Shown piece after piece: positions 11,416-22,382 of a stretch of DNA of 64,000 nucleotides (positions within the stretch are counted from its first letter, which is position 1; each line of letters opens with the position of its first letter). The stretch is from Pictodentalium vernedei (lineage: Eukaryota; Mollusca; Scaphopoda; Dentaliida; Dentaliidae), in the NCBI GenBank assembly GCA_031216915.1, contig CM062292.1:69242790-69306789 (forward strand), read 5' to 3'. A program made the translations under genes and the position numbers. The notes beneath the pieces are model-generated. The model did not search any database. It was not told where the DNA came from and was given only the letters and a program-made list of their open reading frames with translations.

Positions 11416-11424
11416 AGTAAAGGG

Positions 11425-11461
<37 letters not shown>

Positions 11462-11821
11462 TTGGTGTTTAAGGTCACATACTTAAGCACGATGCCTAAA
11501 CGTGGCGGCGACAGTTTTACGGGTGGAGGAATTAGGAAAACCCAGAGAGAACCACCGAGCATCGACGAACAACTGTCAGCTCCTCAACATTCTAACTCTG
11601 TTTATGCTCCGCTCAAGCAGGATTACAGCGGTTGAAGACGTGCACCATCGTGCAGTACACCTCAGTACATGGCATCATCGTGCTCCCATGTAGGCAACTG
11701 GGATAAAGCGCCTTGACCATGGACACAACGCGGGTCGTCCCGGACGGGGATCGAACTCGAGACCTCTGGCATAGAAGTCCAACAGTCTACCACTGAGCCG
11801 CCGCGCTCCCAGTAAAGGGAA
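11416..11821 (-). mobile_element. SINE, tRNA-head family, full length (copy C)
   Basis: The body is 11427-11810 with an 11-bp exact duplication, AGTAAAGGGAA, at 11416 and 11811. On the minus strand the head reads GGGAGCGCGGCGGCTCAGTGG and carries a B-box-like GAGTTCGATCCCC. The body has GTGTCCATGGTCAAGGCGC and the tail is a long (AAAT)n. The exact duplication indicates a recent insertion. Confidence 0.93.
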
Positions 11822-12639
11822 AATGTGACGATGAGGACACGATACTATTCGTCCATTTGCCGGGCAGACTACAATATAAGTAACGATAATTCATGGCGGT
11901 CCTTAGTCCAGTTCCCTCCGTAAAGTAAAACGTTCAGACGGTACTTCCTGGTTCTTACGTTTTGCTTTGCTGGTGTGCCACAAGAACTGGAACCGAACTG
12001 GACACCCCCCCCCCCCCCCTAAAAAAAACCCATAAACCCCCAAACCGATAAAAACCCACAGACTTTACAATTTAACCGTCATTTTGTCCGTCAGTGTTTG
12101 TACGTATGGCATGGATGTGCGTGGCAAAACTTACTTCCATTGACGGGTTTGTTTTAACATGGGATGTTGAATTTTGAAATCTAGCTCTGAAATCTGCCAC
12201 GATAATCTTTGGCTCCACGAACAAGTTTGAAATAGAACAAGCACGGTTTATCAATATCATTTCGAACAAAAGTGGCGAAGATAGTCTAATTGTATTTATG
12301 TCAAACATACCCGACTGCAAAGACCGCCAACATTTAAGGGGATAAAAATATCCATCGCAGGGTGCCTGTAAACTGTGTAGTGTTGGGGATACCTAGCTGG
12401 ACTTGGAAACACCTATTATTTCCAAATGAAACAAAATACTGCGTTTTGATCGGCTGAGCGGTACGGTGGAACTTGCAATCCACAGTAGCATTTTCACATC
12501 GTGGTTAACCACGGTGTATAAACAAAAGTACACAAAAATAGGCTATATGGCTAAAAAAGAACTCATTTTTCATGCCTTCTGCTCGGTCATGTTAGAACAA
12601 AAATAAAAATACAGGAAATTTAATATTTATATGCTATAA
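11822..12639. other. No gene recognised; C15 run
   Basis: C15 lies at 12005-12019. An 82-codon minus-strand frame at 12072-12320 shows no domain. Nothing else is recognised. Confidence 0.4.
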
Positions 12640-12760
12640 AATATTACAGATATGGATATCATTGTAACCGGCTCATTGAGCCAGTTCAATGACATGCGTA
12701 TTTGTCTGGTTTTATTAAGACACTTACAAAGTACAAATTTTCTGTCAGTTTTTCCCAACA
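12640..12760. mobile_element. TTAA MITE, subfamily B, central remnant
   Basis: ATGGATATCATTGTAACCGGC with the complementary AGCCAGTTCAATGACAT and TGGTTTTATTAAGACA matches the centre of the complete B copy at 54785. The outer ends with CCCTTTACC are not preserved. Confidence 0.6.
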
Positions 12761-13700
12761 ATTTAGGTTCAATTATTAAGTACACCACAATTCTTGGAAA
12801 TAAATCCGTTATTCTTCGCCTCAGGGTGTAAGGGTTCCGAACCGGTGTAAATTCCCATACACCCTGGATATCACAAAGATAACTAATATTAGTCATGCAT
12901 TTGGCGCTAGATAACGTCCTCTCGTATATATAATATAATAATTCGTTGGCCTTCCGATGATTTATCGCGGGATTCTAATGAGGAGGCTTCCCGCAACCCC
13001 ACCAACCCGCTGGGCCATTAGTAGTAGGAGATGTACCCGACCGGCCTCGGTTGGAGGATCTCATGGGGGGCCCCGCAGGGGATCGAGGAAGGGGAGTAGT
13101 AGGAGATGTACCCGATCGGCCCCGGTTGGGGGATCTCATGGGGGACCCCGCAGGGGACAGAGGAAGAGGAGTAGTAGGAGATTTGGATACCTGGCTATAG
13201 AAGTCATGGGTTTTTACGACAATTAGTCCCCTAGTCCCCATCAGTCCCTAATAGTCCCCACCAGACCCCACTAGTTCCAACCAGTCCTCAAATCACCAAA
13301 AAACACTTTTATTTACTACGGATTCTTCAAGAATCCTTTTTAGGATCGCCATACCGTAGATTTTAATAGTAGCACGTAGTGCTATAGTACCGAGGGGACA
13401 CCGGGGGAGGGAGGGGGATAAGTTCGATTGAATAGGAGTAAATCTAATTACCCAAATAAACCCGACAAGTTGTACTATTTCGAATTCTTTCAGAATTCTC
13501 AGCTTCTATGCAATAGTTTTCGTCTACCCGATCTTGTTCCTTTGTCCTGAAGTATACTCCAGTAGGGTATCTAGATCACCCAAGTAGTTCACTTTACTGG
13601 CGCTAACTAACCAATCAGGTTGCTTGATTTTTCATAATCTGTATGCAGAGTTATCTCCCTTCTGTATAACAAAAGCCTATATCATTCCCAAAGCCAATAA

Positions 13701-14393
13701 GCTATCGAGCAGTTACTGAAAAGTCATTGCTCGAACGACTCGAAGCCCATCGAGCAAATGAGCTTTAGAGCAATTGCTCGGTCGAGTGACTCGCACATAC
13801 TGCTCGAACGACTCGAAGCCCATCGAGCAAATGAGCCATAGAGCAATTGCTCGTTCGAGTGACTCGCACAAACTGCTCTTCGACTCATTTCGGTATTTGA
13901 GGATGCCTATGGCCTGGTATTGTATTATTATTTGAGGATACCTTTTGTAGGATACTTACCGGAGGATACTATTACTTGTTTGGCCCAGCCTTCTAGGCCA
14001 CCCCGGGACATACCTATCCCAAATTCCCCCTATAAACCGCTGAACAGTTACTGAAAAGTCATTGCTGGAACGACTCGAAGCCCACCGAGCAAATGGGCTT
14101 TAGAGCAATTGTTCGGTCGAGTGACTCGCATACACTGCTCGAACGACTCGAAGCCCACCGAGCAAATGAGCCATAGAGCAAATGCTCGTTCGAGTGACTC
14201 GCACATACTGTTCTTCGAACCATTTCGATATTTGAGGATACCTATGGCCTGGTATTGTATTATTATTTGAGGATACCTTTTATAGGATACTTATCTAAGG
14301 ATACTATTACTTGTTTTGCCCAGCCTTCTAGGTAACCCCTGGACATACCAATCCCAAATTCACCCTATAAGCCATCGAGCAGTTACTGAAAAG
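13701..14393 (+). repeat. Tandem ~335-bp repeat with internal duplication
   Basis: Unit 1 is 13701-14038 and unit 2 is 14039-14370; the start of a third reaches 14393. Each begins with an ATCGAGCAGTTACTGAAAAG-like string. It includes two internal copies of GCTCGAACGACTCGAAGCCC and ends with TTGAGGATAC boxes. GAGCAA/TTGCTC motifs make each unit locally palindromic. Confidence 0.85.
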
Positions 14394-14444
14394 TCATTGC
14401 TCGATGGCTTATCGATGGCTTATATGAGACACCCCCTCCCCCCC

Positions 14445-14867
14445 CCCAACCGGGGCCGGTCAAGTACATCTCCTACTATTCCCCTTACTCGGTCTCTTGC
14501 GGGGTCCCCATGAGATCCCCCAACCGGGGCCGGTCGGGTAATCTCCTACTGCTCCCCTCCTCGGTCCCCTGCGGGTTCCCCGTGAGATCCTCCAACCAGG
14601 GCCGGTCGGGTACATCTCCTACTACTCCCCTTTCTCGGTCTCCTGCGGGGTCCCCATGAGATCCCCCAACCGGTGCCAGTCGGGTACATCTCCTACTACT
14701 CCCCTTCCTCGGTCCCCTGCGGGGTCCCCATGAGATCCCCCCAAACGGGGCCGGTTGGGTACATCTACTACTCCCCTTCCTCGGTCCCCTGCGGGTTCCC
14801 CGATGAGATCCCCCACCGGGGCCGGTCGGGTACATCTCCTACTACTTCCCTTCCTCGGTCCCCGCTC
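14445..14867 (-). repeat. 73-bp minisatellite, about six units
   Basis: Units start near 14448, 14521, 14592, 14666, 14739 and 14812. Each carries CCGGTCGGGTACATCTCCTA and CCCCATGAGATCCCCC. The array stays open in a minus-strand frame of 116 codons, a property of the repeat rather than evidence for a protein. Confidence 0.9.
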
Positions 14868-16089
14868 TCCGCCCAAATCTCCCAGCATTTAGTCACAAAC
14901 TGTTTTATAATTACCCCCATTGGCGCTATCTGGATCCCCCCCCCCCCAACTATAATATTGACCCCCTTCCCTCACTTCATTTCTCATCCACTTATCCATC
15001 ATGTTTTCACATGTTTCCATTAGTTTCTCGAGGAGTCTTGTATTACAAGGCAAATATTTATGCATTCTAAAATGAATTTGTCATAGTGCCTCTGTTACTC
15101 CTAAGCTACACATTTGACACGCCCTTTTCTTGCCTTTCCCGCTTTTCCGCATCACCTCCAGCGAACAATGGCCCCACGAACACATCCATCTAAGTACTCC
15201 TCAAACGCTGGAACATCTGTTATTATATAACCCATCAAAAGAACTCTTGGTCCTAACTCGAGCTCGTCAGTTTCTATTGCAATTCCCGAGCACTCGTCTC
15301 TTGACTGCTCCCCTGCTTCACTCCCCCTTCTAGATTCTCAGTCTCTATAGAGTAATTTTCCATTACAAAGTTATTGATTGTGGACCGTCTCGACTGATGT
15401 GCTCTTTAGGCTTTAGCTGGACGTGCCCTGAACGCCTGGTATCCACACACCAGTGCAATGTAGTCCATGAAACTGTTTTCTGTAGACTGTTTTTTTCCAT
15501 CAGTGCGCTCCAGTTACAGTTGCTTTCCCAAAACTCATTATTCGCCCAATGGTGCTTGTAAGTCCATGTAAATTGTTGATTATAGATTGTCATTGCTGAA
15601 GTTCACTCAAGCTGGACTTTCCACAGGAACACCCAAACCTTTGTAATCTGTGGCGTATCTGGGGAAGCGTTGCTGCATTAGTCGTGTCAGATCTTCCCTT
15701 CATGTCGTTGATTATGGACGGTGTTTCCTATTCACGGATTGGCGAGTTGTGTGCAATTGTTATGTCCACCCACTTCTAAAGGACGATCGTCACTAATGTT
15801 ATACTTAATACAAAATGGAGGTTGCTTCCTATTCCAAACTTCGGACAGAATTCTTTTAAAACGTTCCTTGGTTCACCAATAACACAGTGGCGGGCGGATG
15901 GTGGTGGTGATAGGGGGGGGGGGGGGGGGGTGGGTAGAGTGGGACATAACACGTTAGGGGTACCAAGACGCACGGGGCGGACCATGGTTCGAAAATGTGG
16001 TGGAAAATGTTGAAAGTTGCATATGAAAAGGATCAAAATCCTCACTCTCACTAATCCTGTACAACATGTAGATTGCATATTTGCCAATG
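14868..16089. other. No gene recognised
   Basis: C12 lies at 14936-14947 and G18 at 15913-15930. Around 15360-15760 several GTCCATGAAACTG and TTGATTATAG motifs recur loosely. A 202-codon minus-strand frame (15776-16384) runs through the G18 tract and into a SINE, so it is not a gene. Confidence 0.45.
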
Positions 16090-16384
16090 GTGGCTTGTAG
16101 GTAGAGATGCAGGCGGCAAGCCGAAAGGCCCTCGGTTCGAATTCTACCAGCGGCAACCGCGTTGTGTCCTTGGGCAAGATACTTAATCCCAGTTGCCCAA
16201 GCGGGAGCACGGTGGCGTTGTGTACTAAGGCGTACGTCGGTGGTGCACTTGTCTTCAACATTGAGGAGTCTGACATTTGCTCGCCGTTGCTCTGTGTTTC
16301 TCTCCGGGTACTCTGGCTTCCTTCACCCGTAAAAAGGTCCGATACGAGTTGACCCTGGCTGTCGAAAGTGTCGTTAAACCCCAA

Positions 16385-16427
<43 letters not shown>

Positions 16428-16428
16428 A
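16090..16428 (+). mobile_element. SINE, tRNA-head family (copy D)
   Basis: The plus-strand copy starts at GGTGGCTTGTAGGTAGAG and has the B box GGTTCGAATTCTACC. The body has GTGTCCTTGGGCAAGATAC. It ends in 11 uninterrupted AAAT units. A clear target duplication was not identified. Confidence 0.88.
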
Positions 16429-16478
16429 TCTCCAGTGACGAATATACATGTAATACAGGTTTAGTAGCTCTCTTTTCT

Positions 16479-16743
16479 TTAACCCTTTACCTAACGAATC
16501 GCTCGCATCCGCCCGCGTAATATGCAAATTGAGCAGCTGAAAAAATTAAATTTTTCAAAATATTTCAACAAAACCATATCATGTAAAACCATATCATGTG
16601 ACCCCCTCATTGGAACGAGCTCATCGAGCTCGTTCCAATGAGGGGTCACATGATATGGTTTTGTTGAAATTGTTTGAAAATTTTTTAAAAAATTATATTT
16701 AAAATAATAAATTTTTATATCGTCTCCGTTGGGTAAAGGGTTT
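16479..16743. mobile_element. TTAA MITE, subfamily A2, with internal duplication
   Basis: The left edge is TTAACCCTTTACCTAACG. The right edge is GTTGGGTAAAGGG followed by TTTC, so one TTAA copy is lost. The stem is CTCATTGG/CCAATGAG (A/T type). The string AAAACCATATCATGT is duplicated in tandem on the left arm only, a copy-specific slippage. Confidence 0.88.
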
Positions 16744-16916
16744 CAAGCGGCCGCAACGGAAGACATAGAGTAGCCCTACAGCGTCTTTTGAGAGACTTGA
16801 ATAAAATACAACCTTCAATAAAGAAGTTTAGTTTTCGAGATGGGTGAGGACATCGTACAATTCGTAGTCGACATGGGCCATATGCAAGGTGTACACGAAG
16901 AGATCCAACTGGCGAT

Positions 16917-17212
16917 TTACACGAATTCAAGGGAGCATGGTGGCTCAGTAGGTAGAGGTGCAGGCTGCAAGCCGAGAGGTCCTCGGTTCGAATCCCACCT
17001 GCGGCAACCGCGTTGTGCCCTTGGGCAAGACACTTCATCTCCATTGCCCGCGTGGGGGCCGGTGGCGTTGTGTACTAAGGCGTACTGCACGGGTACTCTG
17101 GCTACCTCCACACGTAAAACTGTCACGGTCATGATTAGCCATTGTGCATAAATATGTGACCTTAAAACACCAATAAATAAATAAAGAACTAAATAATATT
17201 ACACGAATTCAA
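16917..17212 (+). mobile_element. SINE, tRNA-head family, with 14-bp exact duplication (copy E)
   Basis: The body is 16931-17198. It is flanked by TTACACGAATTCAA at 16917-16930 and 17199-17212, an exact 14-bp target-site duplication. The head is GGGAGCATGGTGGCTCAGTAG with B box GGTTCGAATCCCACC. The body is internally shortened after GTACTGCACG, and the end is AATAAATAAATAAAG. It is the cleanest evidence here for target-primed retrotransposition. Confidence 0.96.
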
Positions 17213-17933
17213 ATTCCTTTCAAATACACTCGGACATTCTCTCTCCATCTCTCTCTCTCTTCTGTGAGGTGGTGGGATCATTTTGATCTCCGCAGTAACA
17301 GCTGGTTAGAACAGTGAACGCAAAGCGACATGTTCACAAATAGTGGAATCGTGTCTACAGGGAGCCAATATATTGACTGGTAAATATATTCAATGACATT
17401 GATAGCTGACTATCGGAAATTGTGAAGAGAATTGTATGGTGGCCGTCTCACTAACTGCTCATAAGGGATTTTAGATTTAATGATCGCAAAACGAACGATC
17501 GTAAAATAATTCCAATTACAGTAGAACAAATCAGACTTGACTTTATTGCTCTCGTCTTGTAATTACTGTCATGCGCAGATGGCCATCAGATTTCATTACT
17601 CAAATATCAAGAGGGGACTGAAACTAATGGACGTTCTCCAGATGATTTTACAACAAAATCCCAAAAGTGAATTTGTTAACATTGAAGTCACAAAAGTAAA
17701 AACAAATAATCTCCCTATTGAATTTTGATCATCAATATAACCCTTTTTATCCACGTAGTGTGTCCAGGATGGTTTTACAAACTCCACAAGCTTGTTGCAA
17801 ACGTCTATTTTTGAACTTCAAAAGATTTGATACCTATAGAAATTATTTTCAATAACGAATATCTATTTGATGGTTTCAGAGTTATTATTACTTCAAGTTT
17901 CTTACATAATTATAATGGCTGATTTAGGAGATC
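17213..17933. other. No gene recognised; short CT-rich microsatellite
   Basis: A (CT)n-like tract lies near 17238-17260. The 63-codon frames on both strands at 17537-17787 overlap each other and have no domains. Confidence 0.4.
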
Positions 17934-18172
17934 GCAAAATATCTCAAGATAATATCCAGAGATCACGACATAATATCTCCAGATCACGACATAATATCTC
18001 GAGATCACGATATAATATCCCGCTATCACGACAAAATATCCAGAGATCACGACATAATATCCCGAGATCTCGACATAATATCCCGAGATCACGACATAAT
18101 ATCTCGAGATCACGACATAATATCTCGAGATCTCGACGTAATATTTCGAGATCTCGACATATTTTGAGATAA
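17934..18172 (+). repeat. 21-bp tandem repeat, about 11 units
   Basis: The unit is about ATATCTCGAGATCACGACATA. It carries a CTCGAGATC-type palindrome in many units. Both strands stay open; the plus frame encodes RSRHNIS heptads and the minus frame ISRYYVV-like heptads. That is expected when a repeat unit is a multiple of three without stops. Unit variants (TCCAGA, TCGAGA, CCGAGA) alternate, so the array is not freshly homogenised. Confidence 0.93.
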
Positions 18173-18234
18173 TTTTTTTTCAGTGTCCAAAATCAGCCAC
18201 CGTACATAACTCAAGTTAGAATTCCATAAAAGAA

Positions 18235-18659
18235 CACGCCTCCCCATTTATTATTATTATTTATTATTTATTGGTGCTTAAGGTCAAATATTTATGCACA
18301 ATGGCTAATCATTACCGTGACAGTTTTACTGGTGGAGGAAGCCGGAGTACCCGGAGAGAACCACCGAGCAATGACGTGCAGCTGCCAGCTCCCCAACATC
18401 GTAACAGGGTTAGATTGGTTGAAGACATGCGCACCATCGACGTGCAGTACGCCTTAGTACACGACGTCATCGTGCCCCCATCATGGTGGACAATCAGGGT
18501 TAAGTGCCTTGCCCAAGGACACGACGCGGGCCAACGAATCGATCGTTCAGACGGTCACCCATCCGAGGACTAACCAGGCTCGACGTTGTTTAACTTCGGT
18601 GATCTAACGAGAACCGGTTACCGCAACGCCACCCCCCCCCCCCCCACGCCTTCACATTT
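18235..18659 (-). mobile_element. SINE with 5S-rRNA-like head (copy F)
   Basis: The minus-strand body is 18250-18644 between 15-bp imperfect duplications (CACGCCTCCCCATTT at 18235, CACGCCTTCACATTT at 18645). After a short GTGGCG start, the head at 18553-18618 is homologous to the promoter half of 5S rRNA. The body (GTGTCCTTGGGCAAGGCACT) and the tail are the same as in the tRNA-headed SINEs. It is therefore a SINE3-type (5S-derived) member. A C14 run (18632-18645) borders the 5' end. Confidence 0.9.
18553..18618 (-). promoter_or_regulatory. 5S-rRNA-derived internal promoter region
   Basis: Read on the minus strand it contains CCGGTTCTCGTTAGATCACC, GAAGTTAAACAACGTCGAGC and GGATGGGTGACC. These correspond to the conserved 5S rRNA segment with the pol III internal control elements (A box, intermediate element, C box). 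It is not a full 5S gene: both 5S ends are absent and SINE sequence follows directly. Confidence 0.88.
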
Positions 18660-19520
18660 GGGTTCTTAAATAGTAAAGCTGTCATCTTACGGAATATCTT
18701 AAACAGCAAACTGGACAGATTTAGTTGTGATTGTGGTGAGGCGCAGTACTAATTAAATCTTGCAGACCAACAGGGCTGCAGGATTAAATTAGTACTAGCC
18801 ACCTTACGATTTAGTATTCTTTGTATTACATTCTCGAATATTGCCAGTTTTCCTTAGCCCTAAATGAACATAAGTCTGGAAAGTTAGAAGAAGAAGGTCA
18901 CAACAAAGTTGTCTGAATATTTTTAACCCTTATAAAAACACTCGCTATCGTAGACAATTGCGAATCATCACAAAACAATTCCACATTCAATAATTGTCAA
19001 TTCTCGCACATCTGCCATGGGCGGGTTGTAAATGTGAACTAACACACTGGCTGAGATAAATCCAACTTTTTGTGGAGTTGTCGTGATCTCAGTTGGGGTG
19101 TGGCAGAATATCAGCACTAGGCGATTCGGTACCGTAGTCCCGAGATCGACTCCCATGGGGGGCGACTTCAGAAAACTGTAATGCCTTTTATTACACGCCT
19201 GTTCTATGAAATCCCCATCTAAAGCAACACTAAACCATGCGGGAAATGAAAATCCGTTCCGCACACATGTGCCGAACGTAAATCGTTGACGGACTATTTT
19301 GGACAATGACGACACAATGACATCAAAAAGAAAATTTCACTGGAAGTTTCTACAAATCGTGCACCGCAATTACAATTTGAGTCTCTAGCAATAGCTAAAA
19401 ATAGTAACACGGGTTCCCTCGCAAATTTGGTTGGCGATAAAATGTGTTCTTTTTGTTGATAGTTATCAATGAATTGCTGAGTGTCCTTCTAATAATTGTT
19501 TTTAAAGATGCGAAGTCGTG
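18660..19520. other. No confident gene; one 115-codon frame
   Basis: A hairpin at about 18733-18800 has arms GCAGTACTAATTAAATC and complement. A minus-strand frame 18968-19315 (115 codons) is somewhat longer than typical noise and is not in a known repeat. It has no recognisable domain, no splice support and no paralogue in the window. I list it as unexplained. Confidence 0.35.
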
Positions 19521-19690
19521 TAATAAACACAGAACGACACGCGCGTGGGAATAGATTAATCGATATGGCACTTGTTCCATCGCGGAAGGATAAAACTCGA
19601 GGCCTGTGGTCTCTCGTTTTACCCTTTCGCACTGGCACTCGTGCCACGCCGATTAACCCTTTCACATGGGTGTGTCGTTCTGTGTATTTA
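19521..19690. repeat. Imperfect 170-bp palindrome (MITE-like)
   Basis: The left arm ACACAGAACGACACGC and on to GGATAAAACTCGAGGCCTG pairs with the right arm CCTGTGGTCTCTCGTTTTAC and on to GTGTGTCGTTCTGTGT. The arms have diverged by about 15-20%. No flanking duplication was identified and there is no second copy in the window. Confidence 0.65.
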
Positions 19691-20181
19691 CCTGAATGCA
19701 CGCCAGATTTGACAGTTTCCCAAATATATTGGTCAAAGGCTCACTGTGATTTTCCCATGAAGATTTTCAGACACTTTCAGTTTTGAAATCCAGGTACTTT
19801 CATGCCCCTTGAAGGACTTGTGTGAATTCTGATTTTACGAGCCTTTCCAGTTAATGGGCTATAAACTATGATTTGGAAGTCGAAAAACTAAAAAAGACAG
19901 AAAAAATTCGAAAAAACTCGGGGGGGGGGGGGGGGGGGTCGGAAACAAATGCAGGATCCTCTGCTGTTTTTATGCTTTTGATCCCCCGAGGGACCCACTC
20001 ACCATCTTTTTTTCCATTTCGCAAGTTTTTTCCGGGTCACACACTCACACCCCACCCCCATTTTTGGCAATTTTTTCCGGCCATTTTCAGACACCCACCC
20101 CTAAGTTATCGTTCCTACATATAACATTTTAGGAATATAAGTGTATTAAACACTGTTAAAATTACAATATTTTTCACTATA
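19691..20181. other. G19 run and decayed repeat sharing parts with 5474-6645
   Basis: G19 occupies 19920-19938, the longest run in the window. Downstream pieces (TTTTTTCCGGGTCAC, CCATTTTCAGACACCCACCC) match the surroundings of the G12 run near 5500-5600, so both G runs belong to one repeat family. Confidence 0.5.
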
Positions 20182-21760
20182 TACTACTCAAAGTTTGCTG
20201 AGCACCAAATATTTGACACATCATTGTGAAATTTGCTTGTGACATATTTGCGATATCTTAGGTGGATATGATTGAAGAATGTATTGAGATGGTCCCCAGT
20301 GTTTACATTAGCTCTCTTGACAGGCAGACTTTTCGTGACAGTCATGGAAAGCATGTACCCCTTGATTTTCATGATGTTTTCGTGTACTGTCTACATGCAC
20401 ATGACATGTATAGGGTATTCAGTCTTCATTTCAACACAAACCCTTGTGATTTAATGATTAAATATGGCAAATGCAAATTTAAGAAGACATTTGTCTGAAG
20501 CAGAAATGTAGCGGGCTGTAGGGATGGTGGGGCAAGGGTCTACCCATCGTCAGGTTGGTGAAGCCCTTGGTGTGCACCATACGGTGATCACCAGAGCCTG
20601 GGTAAGATTTCAGCAGTATGGCACACCAGTAAGGCGGCATGGTGGTGGCAGAGACAGGGCAACATCTGCAGCTGAAGACCGGTTTTTGATCATTCAGGCC
20701 CGTAGGAACCGCTTTGCCACAGCAACCCGGCTTCGCAGTGACCTTCAGAATGCACCCGGGGTAAATCTTTCGACGCAGACAATCCGGGCAAGGTTGCACG
20801 AAGGTGGTCTTCGATCGAGAAGACCATGTATTCGCATTCCGCTGTCCCAGAACCACCGCCAGGCACGATATGAATGGGCCATGGACCACATTGGATGGAC
20901 CGGAGAAGATTGGCGACCTGTCCTTTTTACAGATGAGTCAAGGTACTGCGTGGACCACACAGATAGGCGTTCTAGGGTATGGAGAAGACAAGGAGAGTGA
21001 TTCCATGCAGCCAACATTGCTGAGCATGCCTGCTATGGTGGAGGGTCAATCATGGTCTGGGGCGGCATCAGCAGGGATGGACGTACAGAGTTCTGTGTCC
21101 TTGAACGCAATACATTGACTACACAGCAGTATATTGATGAGATCCTGGATGTCCACGTCAGATTGTATGCATGTGCAGTGGTGATAGATTCAGTCTGATG
21201 GACGATAATGCCCGTCCTTATGTTGCCCATGCTGTCGGGGAGTACCGATATAGGGAGGGGATTGAGCGTATGGACTGGCCAGCAAGATCCCCTAACCTCA
21301 ATCCAATCGAACATGTCTGGAATGAGTTGCAGCTTGCAATTTCTGTCCGCCCAGTCCAGCCAAGAAGAGTCCAGGTGCTCGGTGCCGTGCTGGTCCAGTA
21401 ATGGAACAACATCCCACAGAGGACCACCAGGAACCTGATTGGGAGCATGAGAGGGTGTTGTCAAGCTGTAATTAACAGTAATGGGTCTCATACTCGATAT
21501 TCAACCCATACCAGTTCGCTCCGTCAACTTTTTGGCAAATTGAAAAATTTCCTCTTTTATCAATAATATCCATTTTCCATGGTTGTCGCATTCAAAAGCT
21601 AAAAAATAATGTCAAACACTAACAAAATCTTACTTTCTGTACTTAAATCATTAAAGATATAATTACATAAAACCAATATACACTTTTCATTACAATATTT
21701 CAACTAAAACGCAAAACAGGTAGTTGGATATACTTGGTGCTTAGCAAACTTTGAGTTGTA
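20182..21760 (+). mobile_element. Tc1-like DNA transposon, inactive
   Basis: Ends of about 28 bp match in inverted orientation, with two visible differences: ACTCAAAGTTTGCTGAGCAC near 20186 and the complement of ACTCAAAGTTTGCTAAGCAC near 21735-21755. TATA-like sequence flanks both edges and is consistent with TA insertion. The interior encodes a DDE transposase relic. Length (about 1.58 kb) and layout fit the Tc1/mariner superfamily. Confidence 0.92.
20464..21566 (+). pseudogene. Tc1-like transposase, disabled
   Basis: The frame from ATG 20464 gives MANANLRRHLSEAEM, then an in-frame TAG (20509-20511). It continues through a helix-turn-helix region (HRQVGEALGVHHTVITRAW) and the first catalytic block VLFTDESRY. 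A TGA follows at 20998-21000. After WGGISRDGR a one-base deletion near 21178-21182 shifts the frame, and the second block LMDDNARPY follows, then SPNLNPIEHVW with the E of the DD34E triad. A further TAA at about 21402 precedes a C-terminal tail that ends at 21566. So D, D and E are all still readable, but there are three nonsense changes and one frameshift. Such enzymes cut and paste DNA between matching terminal repeats; this copy cannot make one. Confidence 0.92.
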
Positions 21761-21930
21761 TAATAACAGTTTTTATTCCATACCCCATTTATAGTATTTT
21801 TCATTTTGGGTGGGTTTTTTTGGGGGGGATTGAACAGCTAGGCGGGTAAGGGAAATGGATGTACCAGTAGATAACCACCGACGGTTGTAAGCAGCTATCA
21901 GCTTTCCAACATTGGTCGAATGCATAATGT

Positions 21931-22382
21931 ACACACTAAAAACTAAAGTGTTAAAACTGACACTTTCAAGGTGTTAGACCCATTCTAACTCGTAGGGTTT
22001 GATTTTAACACTCAAAGTGCAATGCTTTAAGCACTTAGACATTACAATCGTCAGACATCTGAAACTTGAATGGATGGCACCATGTGTCTAGCATTGGTGG
22101 TTCTTCCAGAATCCTCTATAATTTGATTTGCACTTGGTGGGTACATAATTAAAAGGACACCACGCAGATGACGCGGATCAGGCTCAAGAGTTCGAGCCTG
22201 ATCCGCATCATCTGCGTTGTTTCCTTTTAAGTGTCGCGACATTACACTTGTCAAGTGGTATTATTGTAACACCTGTCAAGTTCTGGGATATCCACACTTG
22301 AACAAAGTTCTAGTTCAGCACTTAGTAAGTGTTAAATACAGCACTTCAAGTGTAGTTTTTAACACTTTAGTTTTTAGCGTGC
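21931..22382. mobile_element. Foldback element with CACTAAAAACTAAAGTG ends
   Basis: The left end CACACTAAAAACTAAAGTGT is repeated inverted at the right (CACTTTAGTTTTTAGCGTG). Inside is a strong hairpin at about 22149-22232 (ACGCAGATGACGCGGATCAG pairing across TCAAGAGTTCGA). CACTT/AAGTG motifs recur through both arms. It is a non-coding MITE of about 450 bp; the superfamily is uncertain. Confidence 0.75.

Larger units (their letters stand above)
13017..14867. mobile_element. Foldback-like block: inverted minisatellites around 338-bp repeats
   Basis: A minisatellite with unit about 73 bp (GTAGGAGATGTACCCGACCG...GATCTCATGGGG) runs in plus sense at 13024-13185, with about two units. It runs in the opposite sense at 14445-14867, with about six units. 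Between them lies a tandem duplication of a ~335-bp unit. Tandem-repeat inverted arms are the hallmark of foldback (FB-type) transposons, but I could not find a target-site duplication, so the element boundaries are provisional. No transposase frame is present. Confidence 0.5.

Noticed and set aside
13017..14867. Helitron
   Set aside because: No TC...CTRR ends with terminal hairpin between A and T were found; inverted tandem-repeat arms fit a foldback element better.
15776..16384. 202-codon minus-strand open frame
   Set aside because: It crosses the G18 tract and runs into SINE copy D; its composition is dictated by repeats and it has no domain.
17867..18172. RSRHNIS-repeat protein, or a CRISPR-like array
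   Set aside because: The repeats are contiguous 21-bp tandem units with no spacers, in a eukaryotic genome; the frame is a by-product of the unit length.
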